53,868 nt of DNA from positions 1 to 53,868 of the forward strand of contig NZ_JAAWWS010000167.1 of assembly GCF_012272825.1 (NCBI RefSeq). Direction: 5' to 3'. Of this stretch, positions 18,440-26,289 are shown piece after piece. Source of the DNA: Wenzhouxiangella sp. XN79A (lineage in GTDB: Bacteria; Pseudomonadota; Gammaproteobacteria; Xanthomonadales; Wenzhouxiangellaceae). The first letter of the stretch is position 1. The number at the start of each line of letters is the position of its first letter. The position numbers and the translations under genes were made by a program. The notes beneath the pieces are model-generated. The model searched no databases, had not been told where the DNA came from, and worked only from the letters and a program-made list of their open reading frames with translations.

Positions 18440-19665
18440 ATCCGGGGCGCCGCTTCCAATACCTCCGTCGTTCCGTAGCCCCTGGCCATGTTTCCGTCGT
18501 TCCGGGGCGCCGAACAGGCGAACCCGGAACCTCGTGACGTGGGCGGCAGGGTTCGATGGGCGATTTCGTCACGAGATCCCGGGTTCCGGCTGCGCCGGCC
18601 CCGGGATGACCAGGAGTAGAGGGCGCCGGCTCCGGGATGACCAGGAGGTAGAGGGTGCCGGCTCCGGGATGGCCAGGAGGTAGAGGGCGCCGCTCGCAAT
18701 ACCTCCGTCGTTCCGGGGCGCCGAACAGGCGAACCCGGAACCTCGTGACGCGGGCGGCAGGGTTCTACGGGCGATTTCGTCACGAGATCCCGGGTTCCGG
18801 CTCCGCCGGCCCCGGGATGACGAAGGATAGTGTGGGCCGGTTCGACCATACCTCCGTCGTTCCGGGGCGCCGAACAGGCGAACCCGGAACCTCGTGACGC
18901 GGGCGGCCGGGTTCGATGGGCGATTTCGTCACGAGATCCCGGGTTCCGGCTGCGCCGGCCCCGGGATGACCAGAAGTAGAGGGCCCCGGCCCCGATTTCC
19001 CCGTCGTTACGCGGCACCGCGTCCTCCTTCTCCGTCGTTCCGGGGCGCCGAACAGGCGAACCCGGAACCTCGTGACGCGGGCGGCAGGGTTCGATGGGCG
19101 ATTTCGTCACGAGATCCCGGGTTCCGGCTGCGCCGGCCCCGGGATGACCAGAAGTAGAGGGCGCCGGCCCCCATTTCCCCGTCGTTTCGCGGCACCGCGT
19201 CCTCCTTCTCCGTCGTTCCGGGGCGCCGAACAGGCGAACCCGGAACCTCGTGACGCGGGCGGCAGGGTTCGATGGGCGATTGCGTCACGAGATCCCGGGT
19301 TCCGGCTCCGCCGGCCCCGGGATGACCAGAAGTAGAGGGCGCCGGCCCCGGGATGACCAGAAGTAGAGGGCGCCGGCCCCCATTTCCCCGTCGTTTCGCG
19401 GCACCGCGTCCAATACCTCCGTCGTCCCGGGGCGCCGCTTCCTCCTTCTCCGTCGTTCCGGGGCGCCGAACAGGCGAACCCGGAACCTCGTGGCGCGGGC
19501 GGCAGGGTTCTACGGGCGATCACGTCACGAGATCCCGGGTTCCGGCTCCGCCGGCCCCGGGATGACGAGGAATGTTGGGCGTCGCTTCCTCCTTCTCCGT
19601 CGTTCCGGGGCGCCGAACAGGCGAACCCGGAACCTCGTGACGCAATCGCCCCTCGAACCCTGGCA
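18440..19665. repeat. Palindromic repeat array D, about 7 copies
   Basis: Same ~125-bp unit as arrays A-C, with left inner arms near 18520, 18730, 18875, 19055, 19235, 19475 and 19620. The last copy is cut after its left inner arm and continues into CGCAATCGCCCCTCGAACCC, a junction repeated at the end of array E. Between 18,980 and 19,430 a ~180-bp segment (palindrome plus a linker with CCCATTTCCCCGTCGTTTCG) is repeated nearly unchanged three times. Confidence 0.92.
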
Positions 19666-19751
19666 CCACCTCACCCCGCCCCCGCCCACGGTTCGCTGAA
19701 CCCGAACCCCGGTCCCTTTCCCCCACTCCCATTCCCTGCTACCGTTTTCCC

Positions 19752-20987
19752 ATGTCACGCCTACCCGCCCTCATCGTCCTGGCCGCCCTGGTCCTGGCCA
19801 CGTACATCATGCTGGCCGACTACCTCAACCTGCGCGCCGTGCCCGAGGATCCGGTGCCGTCCGCAACCGACGTCCTGCCCTTGCCGCAACCCTGGGGTGG
19901 CTATGCCTGGCGCGGGCTGGCCCGTCAGGCCGGCGATACCTGGCGCCAGGATCCGACGGCGGCCACCGAAACCCTGCGCGCCGCGGCCGTTCGTTACCCC
20001 GTCGATGCCGTCCAGTGGCTGGACCGCGCCCGCATCGAGGCCGTCACCGGCACCCCCGAAGCGGTCGATACCCTTCTGGCCGTTGCCGGCGCCGTGCAGC
20101 CGTTCGAACGCCGCTCGCTGTGGTCGGCCACCCAGGTCGCGCTGCAGTCCGGCAACCCCCAACTGGCCGAGCGCCAGCTGCGCCGCTGGTTGCGCGACCA
20201 TCCCCAGGACACCGAGCGCGCGCTGTTCGTCGGCCGCCGCTGGATCGACGCCCCCGGCGCGCTGCTCGACCGCGTCCTGCCCGAAGGCCGCGACTACCTC
20301 GACCAGGCCCTGCGCATTGCCCGCCGCCAGCGCGATCCCGACCTGGCCGACGCCGCCTGGGCCCGGATCCAACCCACGCCTGGCCACGACGCCCCGGCCT
20401 TCCTCGACTACATCGAAACCCTGCTCGACGCCGGCCGCGTCGGCGAGGCGCAACAGAAGTGGTTGGCCGTCGATCCGGCTGCAGGGCAGGGCGGCATCGT
20501 CAACGGTCGCTTCGATCGCGAGTTCGGTGAAGGTCTCGGGTTGAACTGGCGCACCGAACGCGCCCCGGCCGGCGTGCGCATCCAGCGCGACACCGCCGAG
20601 TACACCAGCGCCCCGGCCAGCCTGCGCATCGACTTCGGCGGCCAGGACAACATCCACCTGGCCGTCCCCTGGACCCGCGTCCCCGTCGAACCCGGCGCCC
20701 GGCTGGTCCTGACCGGAAGCTGGCGCGCCGACGGCCTGACCACCCGAGCGCGGCCCTACCTGCTGGTCACCGCCGAAGGCGCTCGGCTGAACGCCCGCCT
20801 GGAAGTCCCCGGCGCAAACTTCGACTGGCAGCCCTTCGAGCTCGACATCGACGTCCCCGAAGACACCCGGCTGCTCCGTCTCACGGTCCGCCGCGATCGC
20901 ACGAATGCCTTCGACCGCAACATCGCCGGTACCCTCCGACTCGACGACCTCGACCTCCAGCCCCGCCCCGAACCCGCCGAACCCTGA
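19752..20987 (+). CDS. Membrane-anchored helical-repeat protein with C-terminal beta domain, unknown function
   Basis: 411 residues. One N-terminal hydrophobic helix (residues 6-24, ALIVLAALVLATYIMLADY), then about 220 residues of TPR-like helical pairs (SGNPQLAERQLRRWLRDHPQ is a typical repeat), then a C-terminal region of about 160 residues starting at GGIVNGRFDREFGEGLGLNW that reads like a jelly-roll carbohydrate-binding module. The combination suggests a periplasmic protein touching the polymer or its machinery. It lies between repeat arrays D and E, in the same direction as the other EPS genes. Domain calls are by eye. Confidence 0.65.
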   Translation: MSRLPALIVLAALVLATYIMLADYLNLRAVPEDPVPSATDVLPLPQPWGGYAWRGLARQAGDTWRQDPTAATETLRAAAVRYPVDAVQWLDRARIEAVTGTPEAVDTLLAVAGAVQPFERRSLWSATQVALQSGNPQLAERQLRRWLRDHPQDTERALFVGRRWIDAPGALLDRVLPEGRDYLDQALRIARRQRDPDLADAAWARIQPTPGHDAPAFLDYIETLLDAGRVGEAQQKWLAVDPAAGQGGIVNGRFDREFGEGLGLNWRTERAPAGVRIQRDTAEYTSAPASLRIDFGGQDNIHLAVPWTRVPVEPGARLVLTGSWRADGLTTRARPYLLVTAEGARLNARLEVPGANFDWQPFELDIDVPEDTRLLRLTVRRDRTNAFDRNIAGTLRLDDLDLQPRPEPAEP

Positions 20988-21027
20988 GCCGAAGCCACCC
21001 GGCCCCGAATCACCTCCTCCCGTTGGA

Positions 21028-21870
21028 CGCCGCTTCCTCCTTCTCCGTCGTTTCGCGGCACCGCGTCCAATACGTCCGTCGTCCCGGGGCGCCGCTTCCT
21101 CCTTCTCCGTCGTTCCGGGGCGCCGAACAGGCGAACCCGGAACCTCGTGACGCGGGCGCCACGGTTCGACGGGCGATTTCGTCACGAGATCCCGGGTTCC
21201 GGCTCCGCCGGCCCCGGGATGACCAGAAGTAGAGGGCGCCGGCCCCCGGGATGACGATGGTGGTGGGCACCGCGTCCAATACCTCCGTCGTTCCGGGGCA
21301 CTGCTTCCTCCTTCTCCGTCGTTCCGGGGCGCCGAACAGGCGAACCCGGAACCTCGTGACGCAGGCGGCAGGGTTCGATGGGCGATTTCGTCACGAGATC
21401 CCGGGTTCCGGCTGCGCCGGCCCCGGGATGACGAGGAAGTAGAGGGCGCCGGCCCCCATTTCCCCGTCGTTTCGCGGCACCGCGTCCAATACCTCCGTCG
21501 TCTCGGGGCGCCGTTTTCAATGCCTCTGTCGTTCCGGGATGCCGCTTCCAATACCTCCGTCGTTCCGGGGCGCCGAACAGGCGAACCCGGAACCTCGTGA
21601 CGCGGGCGGCAGGGCTCTACGGGCGATTGCGTCACGAGATCCCGGGTTCCGGCTCCGCCGGCCCCGGGATGACCAGGAAGTAGAGGGCGCCGGCCCCGGG
21701 ATGACCAGGAAGTAGAGGGTGCCGGCCCCCCATTTCCCGTCGTTTCGCGGCACCGCGTCCAATACCTCCGTCGTTCCGGGATGCCGCTTCCTCCTTCTCC
21801 GTCGTTCCGGGGCGCCGAAGAGGCGAACCCGGAACCTCGTGACGCAATCGCCCCTCGAACCCTGGCACCA
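21028..21870. repeat. Palindromic repeat array E, about 4 copies
   Basis: Left inner arms near 21125, 21335, 21575 and 21825. The last is truncated at the same base and followed by the same ~45-bp sequence as the end of array D. Confidence 0.92.
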
Positions 21871-21879
21871 CCTCACCCC

Positions 21880-21985
21880 GCCCACGGTTCGCTGAACCCC
21901 GAACCCCGCCACCCGCCCACGGTTCGCTGAACCCCGAACCCCCGCCACCCGCCCACGGTTCGCTGAACCCCGAACCCCGCCCCTC
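21880..21985. repeat. Three tandem copies of a 35-36-bp repeat
   Basis: Copies begin at 21880, 21915 and 21951 with GCCCACGGTTCGCTGAACCC, each continuing with GAACCCCGCCACCC-type sequence. The start of one related copy is also seen at 19680-19715 after array D. The following AT-richer stretch 21990-22250 is the upstream region of the next gene. Confidence 0.85.
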
Positions 21986-22052
21986 ACGGAACCCCACCCA
22001 TCCATAGCTTCCCCCTATCCCAACCGTCACCAAATATTCACACCCTCTTCCC

Positions 22053-22081
22053 TTGATTTAATTAGAAAATCCGGATACCGT
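22053..22081 (+). promoter_or_regulatory. Weak candidate promoter upstream of the wecA-like gene
   Basis: TTGATT (22053-22058), 17-bp spacer, TACCGT (22076-22081), in an unusually AT-rich patch after array E. The -10 match is poor. Confidence 0.3.
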
Positions 22082-22250
22082 GAAATAACGATCACGTCCT
22101 GGCGTACTGGATCGAAGTAGTTCGAAGAACCATCACTCGCAGTAGGGGAATCCATGGGAGCCTGGATCACCAAACGAATCAGCGGTCCATCGGTCCATCG
22201 ACGGCCGAACACCGCAGTGCGCGCCGTGGGTGGCGGCGTTGGGGGGCACA

Positions 22251-23456
22251 GTGGCTGGATTCCCTGAGCTCGACACCGCCCACATCCTGCTGGCGCTGGC
22301 CGTGGCCTTCGGCGCGGCCGCGGCGCTGGTTCCGTTGCTGAACAAACCCGCCGCCCGCCTCGGCCTGGTCGACCACCCCAACCACCGTAAGCAGCACGAA
22401 GCGCCCACACCGCTGACCGGCGGCCTGGCCCTGGCCCTGGGCGCGGTGGCCGCCTTCCTGGTCGCCTTCGGCGGGCAGTGGCAGCCGTTCTGGACGCTGG
22501 CCCTGGGCGCGGCCGTGCTGCTGGTCGTCGGCCTGCTCGACGACATCCGCGAGCTTTCCGCCAGCCTCCGCTTCCTGGTCCAGATCTTCGTCGCTGCCGT
22601 CATGGTCTACGGCGGCGGGCTGGAAGTGCAGAGCCTGGGCCCGGTCTTCGGCGCCGGCCTGGGCAACATCGGCCTGGGCCCGTTTTCCGGCCTGTTCACC
22701 ATCGCCTGCGTGGTGTTCATGATCAACGCCGTCAACATGATGGACGGGCTCGACGGCCTGGCCGGCGGTGCGGCCTTCGTGGCCTTCCTGCTGCTGTATG
22801 CCGTGGCCCTGCTCGACGGTGCCCCCGCCGGGCTGCGGGCCCTGCCGCTGCTGATGGCCGGCGCCACGCTGGGCTTCCTGGTCTACAACCTGCGCCGGCC
22901 GATCCGCCCGCGCGCCCGGGCGTTCCTGGGCGACAACGGCAGCATGGTGCTGGGCTATGCCATGGCCTGGCTGGCCATTGCCATCGCCACTCGCGAAGGC
23001 GCCGGCGTGTACCCCGTCACCATCGCCTGGCTGCTGATCATCCCGGCCATGGACACGCTGGCCCTGTTCGTGCGCCGCATCCGGCTGGGCCGCAGCCCGT
23101 TCTCGGCCGACCGCGCCCACCTGCACCACCTGCTGCAGCGCGCCGGCTACCGCGTGTCGACTTCGGTGTACATGATCCACGCCCTGGTATTGCTGGCCGG
23201 CCTGTTCGGCGTGCTCGGCTGGCAGCAGGGCTGGCCGCCGGCGCTGCTGTTCGTGCTGGCCGCCGCCGTGCTGATCGGCTACCAGCTGCTGCTGGCCCGC
23301 GCCGCCCGCCTGCTGCGCTGGCGCCACCGCCGTCGCCGCCGCCGCAACGGCGAAGCCGCCGACGGCGGTCCGAACGGTCGGCGCCGCCCGGTAACCATCC
23401 AGCACAGCAGCGGCCACATCGGCCCGCGCAGCAGCAGGCGGGGAGGGCAGCCATGA
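22251..23456 (+). CDS. WecA/MraY-family undecaprenyl-phosphate sugar-1-phosphate transferase
   Basis: Polytopic enzyme (about 401 residues, ten or so helices) that starts the glycan by moving a sugar-1-phosphate, probably GlcNAc-1-P, from UDP-sugar to undecaprenyl phosphate. Family motifs: DHPNHRKQH near residue 40, LLDDIRELS (about 87), MINAVNMMDGLDGLAGG (about 157-173), the GDNGSM loop (about 227), and HLHHLL (about 289), the conserved His motif. The C-terminus is a basic tail. GTG at 22251 is preferred because GGGGGG lies 4 bp upstream; an in-frame GTG at 22230 would add 7 residues. Its stop overlaps the next gene by 4 bp. Confidence 0.88.
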   Translation: MAGFPELDTAHILLALAVAFGAAAALVPLLNKPAARLGLVDHPNHRKQHEAPTPLTGGLALALGAVAAFLVAFGGQWQPFWTLALGAAVLLVVGLLDDIRELSASLRFLVQIFVAAVMVYGGGLEVQSLGPVFGAGLGNIGLGPFSGLFTIACVVFMINAVNMMDGLDGLAGGAAFVAFLLLYAVALLDGAPAGLRALPLLMAGATLGFLVYNLRRPIRPRARAFLGDNGSMVLGYAMAWLAIAIATREGAGVYPVTIAWLLIIPAMDTLALFVRRIRLGRSPFSADRAHLHHLLQRAGYRVSTSVYMIHALVLLAGLFGVLGWQQGWPPALLFVLAAAVLIGYQLLLARAARLLRWRHRRRRRRNGEAADGGPNGRRRPVTIQHSSGHIGPRSSRRGGQP

Positions 23457-24019
23457 CCGACCACGACCGCCGCCCCGGCCCCGGCATCGGCCCGGGCCCC
23501 GAACCGCGCCCGCGCGGCCAGTGGCGCGCCGTGTACTGCAAGCCGCGCGAAGAACAACGCGCCCACCTGCACCTGCTCAACCAGGACTACCGCGCCTTCC
23601 TGCCGCTGGCCCGCGTGCGCAAGCGAAACCGCGGCCGCGACCGCAGCCTGCTCGAGCCCATGTTCCCGCGCTACCTGTTCGTCCGGCTGGCCGACTACCG
23701 CGAAGACTTCGGCCCCATCCGCTCCACCCGCGGCGTCGTCGGCCTGGTCCGCATGGGCGACGACGTGCCCTGCGTGCCCGACGAACTCATCGACCTGCTG
23801 CAGGCCCGCTGTGAGGCCGGCGGCGCCATCGACCTGACCGAGTTCGAACGCCTGGCCGAAGGCGACGAAGTCGAAATCACCGCCGGCCCCTTCGCCGGCC
23901 TGAAAGGCCTGTTCCACGCCCGAACCGGCGAACAACGCGCCCTGGTCCTGCTCGAACTCCTCGGCAAACCCCAGAAACTGACCCTCCCCACCACCGACCT
24001 CAGAAAAGCCAAGGGGTAA
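23453..24019 (+). CDS. rfaH: RfaH-like specialised NusG paralogue (antiterminator)
   Basis: 188 residues. After a ~22-residue Gly/Pro/Arg-rich extension the NGN domain runs from about 23 to 122 (WRAVYCKPREEQRAHLHLLN, then SLLEPMFPRYLFVRLADY, GPIRSTRGVVGLVRMGD), followed by a KOW domain (EGDEVEITAGPFAGLKGLF, then LLELLGKPQKLTLP). These are RfaH/NusG-paralogue features. RfaH binds elongating RNA polymerase paused at ops sites and prevents Rho termination in long envelope operons. Perfect ops sequences occur 160 bp and 1.7 kb downstream of this gene, strong contextual support. ATG at 23453 overlaps the upstream stop (ATGA). Other NusG paralogues (LoaP, UpxY) are less likely given the ops sites. 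Confidence 0.85.
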   Translation: MTDHDRRPGPGIGPGPEPRPRGQWRAVYCKPREEQRAHLHLLNQDYRAFLPLARVRKRNRGRDRSLLEPMFPRYLFVRLADYREDFGPIRSTRGVVGLVRMGDDVPCVPDELIDLLQARCEAGGAIDLTEFERLAEGDEVEITAGPFAGLKGLFHARTGEQRALVLLELLGKPQKLTLPTTDLRKAKG

Positions 24020-24071
24020 CCGGTTTCCACTGAAAACTGCCCACTGAAAACTGAAAACTTTCTTTCGTCCC

Positions 24072-24100
24072 TTGCCATCCCGCCCGTCCCGGGCTACGAT
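24072..24100 (+). promoter_or_regulatory. Promoter of ops leader 1
   Basis: TTGCCA (24072-24077), 17-bp spacer, TACGAT (24095-24100), predicting a start near 24107, exactly where the leader's first hairpin begins. The same TTGCCA at the same distance from the hairpin is found in leader 2 (25662). Confidence 0.55.
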
Positions 24101-24106
24101 TACCAC

Positions 24107-24191
24107 GCGTTCAATGACTGAACGCATGGTTTCGATGGTTTCCAAAGCAACCAAGCGGCCGGTGGGGCCCACACCCATCGGCGGTAGCGTG
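24107..24191 (+). promoter_or_regulatory. JUMPstart-like leader 1 with perfect ops element
   Basis: The ops sequence GGCGGTAGCGTG is at 24180-24191. Upstream are a perfect hairpin GCGTTCA/TGAACGC (24107-24125) with a 5-nt loop and a second possible stem CCGGTGGG/CCCATCGG (one G-U pair). A diverged copy at 25697-25772 keeps the first stem and the ops exactly while its loop changes. Known role of ops: RNA polymerase pausing and RfaH recruitment. Confidence 0.8.
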
Positions 24192-24240
24192 CCGTGATAG
24201 CCTTGCCGGCAATAAAAGCAACAACCCTGCGGGCGACACG

Positions 24241-24693
24241 ATGGCGAAAACCGCCTTCGACAAGCTGGATGTCTGGAACCATGCCGTCGAACTGGCGGTG
24301 CTGGTCCACGACGCCACCGAAGACTGCGAGCACCACTACCTGTCCGACCGCATGCTCCAGTCCGCCGTCAGCATCGCCGCGCTGATCGCCGAAGGCGCCG
24401 AGCGCGCCTCGCTGAAGCACTTTCTGCACCACGTACACCGCGCCCGCGGCGCCGCCGCCGAGTTACGCACCCACCTGCACCTGGCCGAACGCATCGGCGC
24501 CCTGCAGGCCGGCCTGGCCCGCGCGTTGCACGACGAAACCATGGTCGTGACCGAAAAACTGCACCGCCTGGCCAGATCCCTGGGGCACAGCGAAGAACGC
24601 CGGTACATCCTGCCTCCCGTGCTCGACAAGGACACCGAAGCCCCACCACGCCGCGGCCGCCCCGCAGGCAGCACAAAGAAAAAGAAGCCCTGA
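24241..24693 (+). CDS. Four-helix-bundle (S23/23S rRNA intervening-sequence type) protein 1
   Basis: 150 residues. The family pattern is present: KLDVWNHAVELAVLVHDA at the N-terminus, LSDRMLQSAVSIAALIAEGA (about 40-59) and HHVHRARGAAAELRTHLHLA (about 63-82). A C-terminal basic tail contains PPRRGRPAGSTKKKKP, whose RGRP core resembles an AT-hook. Molecular function of the family is unsettled; many copies sit near envelope genes and the fold is shared with the Avd protein of diversity-generating retroelements. It is the first gene after ops leader 1. Confidence 0.8.
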   Translation: MAKTAFDKLDVWNHAVELAVLVHDATEDCEHHYLSDRMLQSAVSIAALIAEGAERASLKHFLHHVHRARGAAAELRTHLHLAERIGALQAGLARALHDETMVVTEKLHRLARSLGHSEERRYILPPVLDKDTEAPPRRGRPAGSTKKKKP

Positions 24694-24704
24694 CCCTTGA
24701 CGGT

Positions 24705-24770
24705 TTCCGGTTTCCGGCCCCCGAGCCCTGAACCCTGAACCCTGAACCCTGAACCCCGAAACCCTGGTTG
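24705..24770. repeat. Heptanucleotide repeats GGTTTCC and CCCTGAA
   Basis: Two GGTTTCC words, then about four CCCTGAA copies, between the S23 gene and the antitoxin promoter. A shorter TGAAAAC tract lies at 24030-24058 after the rfaH-like gene. Confidence 0.88.
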
Positions 24771-24807
24771 TCGCCTCCCCGGCCCGGCCCGCGCACACCG
24801 CCCGGCA

Positions 24808-24836
24808 TTGAAAGTGACCATCAAAGTAACTACTCT
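24808..24836 (+). promoter_or_regulatory. Promoter of the first toxin-antitoxin pair
   Basis: TTGAAA (24808-24813), 17-bp spacer, TACTCT (24831-24836). The perfect palindrome CTCTAGAG (24833-24840) overlaps the -10, a plausible operator. Only 6 bp separate the -10 from the antitoxin ATG, so the transcript may begin at the A of the start codon. Confidence 0.5.
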
Positions 24837-24842
24837 AGAGCC

Positions 24843-25091
24843 ATGCCCGAGCCAACCACCAACCTGAAGGACGCGAAAGCCAGGCTGAGCGAGCTGGTCG
24901 ATCGGGCCTGTGCCGGCGAAACGGTGACGATTTCCAGGCGCGGAAAAATCGTTGCTCGCCTGACCGCCAGCACACTTCCGCGCGAGCCCATCGATCTCGA
25001 AGACCTGCGCGCGCTCACGGCTCGACTGCCTGCGCAACAGACGTCTGCCGACGCGTTGATGCGCGATCTGCGTGAAGACGCTCGCTATTGA
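24843..25091 (+). CDS. Phd/YefM-family antitoxin
   Basis: 82 residues with the Phd N-terminal DNA-binding fold: NLKDAKARLSELVDRACAGE, then TVTISRRGKIVARLTA, followed by a toxin-binding tail ending DALMRDLREDARY. It neutralises the PIN toxin encoded next and should repress the operon. Its stop overlaps the toxin start (TTGA, 25088-25091). No Shine-Dalgarno sequence precedes the ATG. Confidence 0.88.
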   Translation: MPEPTTNLKDAKARLSELVDRACAGETVTISRRGKIVARLTASTLPREPIDLEDLRALTARLPAQQTSADALMRDLREDARY

Positions 25092-25531
25092 GCGCAGCGC
25101 CGTCCTATCTGGATACCAGCGTTCTGGTCGCCGCCCTGGGCAACGAGCCGTCCACGGAGCGAGCCCAACGGTGGCTCGTCGCCCAGTCGCCGGCTGATCT
25201 TTTCATCAGCGATTGGGTCATCACCGAATTTTCCAGCGCTCTGGCCCTGAAATTGCGCATCGGCCACCTTCAACTCGAACATCGCGCCGAGTGCCTGGCC
25301 GCCTTCGCAACGCTGAAAGAGCGCAACCTGAATGCGCTGCCGGTCAAGAGCGCGCACTTCCGCGCCGCAGCGCAAATGACCGATCAGTACCAAACCGGCC
25401 TTCGTGCTGGAGATGCCCTGCACCTGGCCGTCTGCGCCGATCACGGAGCACGCATGATCACCCTGGATCGAACCCTGGCTACGGCCGCGACCCGGTTCGG
25501 AATCCCGTCATCAGCACCCGAGCCGGATTGA
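25088..25531 (+). CDS. VapC-type PIN-domain ribonuclease toxin
   Basis: 147 residues; the PIN acidic residues are visible in YLDTSVLVAAL (Asp near 9), DWVITEFSSAL (Glu near 47), GDALHLAVC (Asp near 109) and the ITLDRTLA segment (Asp near 127). VapC toxins cleave specific RNAs when the antitoxin is lost. Starts with TTG at 25088, coupled to the antitoxin stop. The very C-terminus (PSSAPEPD) runs into 7-bp repeat-like DNA. Confidence 0.88.
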   Translation: MSAAPSYLDTSVLVAALGNEPSTERAQRWLVAQSPADLFISDWVITEFSSALALKLRIGHLQLEHRAECLAAFATLKERNLNALPVKSAHFRAAAQMTDQYQTGLRAGDALHLAVCADHGARMITLDRTLATAATRFGIPSSAPEPD

Positions 25532-25587
25532 CCCGGAACGACGGAGAAGTGGCAAACCGCGCCCACCACACCTCGTCATCCCGGCCG

Positions 25588-25652
25588 ACACGCCAGAACC
25601 CGAAACCCGAAACCCGAAACCTGAAACCCGAAACCTGAAACCCGAAACCCGA
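25588..25652. repeat. Heptanucleotide repeats CCCGAAA/CCTGAAA
   Basis: About eight copies of CCCGAAA or CCTGAAA directly before ops leader 2. Confidence 0.9.
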
Positions 25653-25661
25653 CTTTCCCCC

Positions 25662-25772
25662 TTGCCATCCCGCCTAAACCCGGCGAGTCTACCCTCGCGT
25701 TCAACCACTGAACGCATAGTTAAAACCGCAACCAAGCGGCCGGTTGGGCCCACACCCATCGGCGGTAGCGTG
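25662..25772 (+). promoter_or_regulatory. JUMPstart-like leader 2 with perfect ops element
   Basis: Diverged second copy of leader 1: TTGCCA at 25662-25667 at the same spacing but with a poor -10 (GAGTCT, 25685-25690), hairpin GCGTTCA/TGAACGC (25697-25715) with loop ACCAC instead of ATGAC, the conserved AACCAAGCGGCCGGT block, and ops GGCGGTAGCGTG at 25761-25772 followed by TGCTTGAGCCTTTTT. It is 9 bp shorter than leader 1 between hairpin and ops. It stands in front of the ~25-kb run of same-strand genes that ends at 50.9 kb. Confidence 0.8.
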
Positions 25773-25848
25773 CTTGAGCCTTTTTCGTAAGTCGGTTTTC
25801 GGTTGTTTGTTGTTGGTTGCCGCGCGCCGCAGCTTGAACATCCCCTCG

Positions 25849-26280
25849 ATGGCAGCAATCACCAGATTCGAAGACATCGAAGCGTGGCAGTGTGCTCGAG
25901 CACTGGCCGGCGATGTGTATTCCATCTGCCGGAGAGGTGAGCTAGCACATGATTTCGGTTTGCGCGACCAGATGCAGCGCGCCGCGGTCTCTATCATGGC
26001 GAATATCGCTGAAGGCTATGTCCGACAAGGGCGCAGGGAGTTGATCCAGTTCCTGAAGATTGCACGAGGCTCCCGCACCGAACTGCAATCCCACTTGTAC
26101 CTGGCGCTGGACGCTGACTTCGTAACAAACGCCGAGTTCTCCGCGCTCCAAAGCAGCGCCGAGGTAACCGGGCGATAGATTTCCGGGTTCATCCACTACC
26201 TCTCTTCGAAGCAGGCCGCCGAAAACACCGGCAAGGTCAACGAAGAATTGGATTTTCAACCAACAACGAACAACCAATAA
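25849..26280 (+). pseudogene. Four-helix-bundle (S23) protein 2, interrupted by an in-frame TAG
   Basis: From ATG 25849 the frame gives 109 residues of a normal S23 protein (TRFEDIEAWQCARALAGDV, then DQMQRAAVSIMANIAEGYVR, then ARGSRTELQSHLYLALD), then TAG at 26176-26178. Beyond it the same frame continues for 33 codons with ISGFIHYLSSKQAAENTGK, the expected fourth helix, to TAA at 26278. Without the stop the protein would be 143 residues, matching its two paralogues (150 and 141). Most likely a recent nonsense mutation; amber readthrough or a functional truncated product cannot be excluded. The last codons fall in repeat-like DNA. Confidence 0.75.
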
Positions 26281-26289
26281 CCAACAACG

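Noticed and set aside
24107-25772. Integron attC sites suggested by paired stems and a GTTGGGC word near accessory genes
   Set aside because: The GTTGGGC word is present in only one copy, inverse core sites are missing, no integrase is seen, and the conserved 3' end is an exact ops element.
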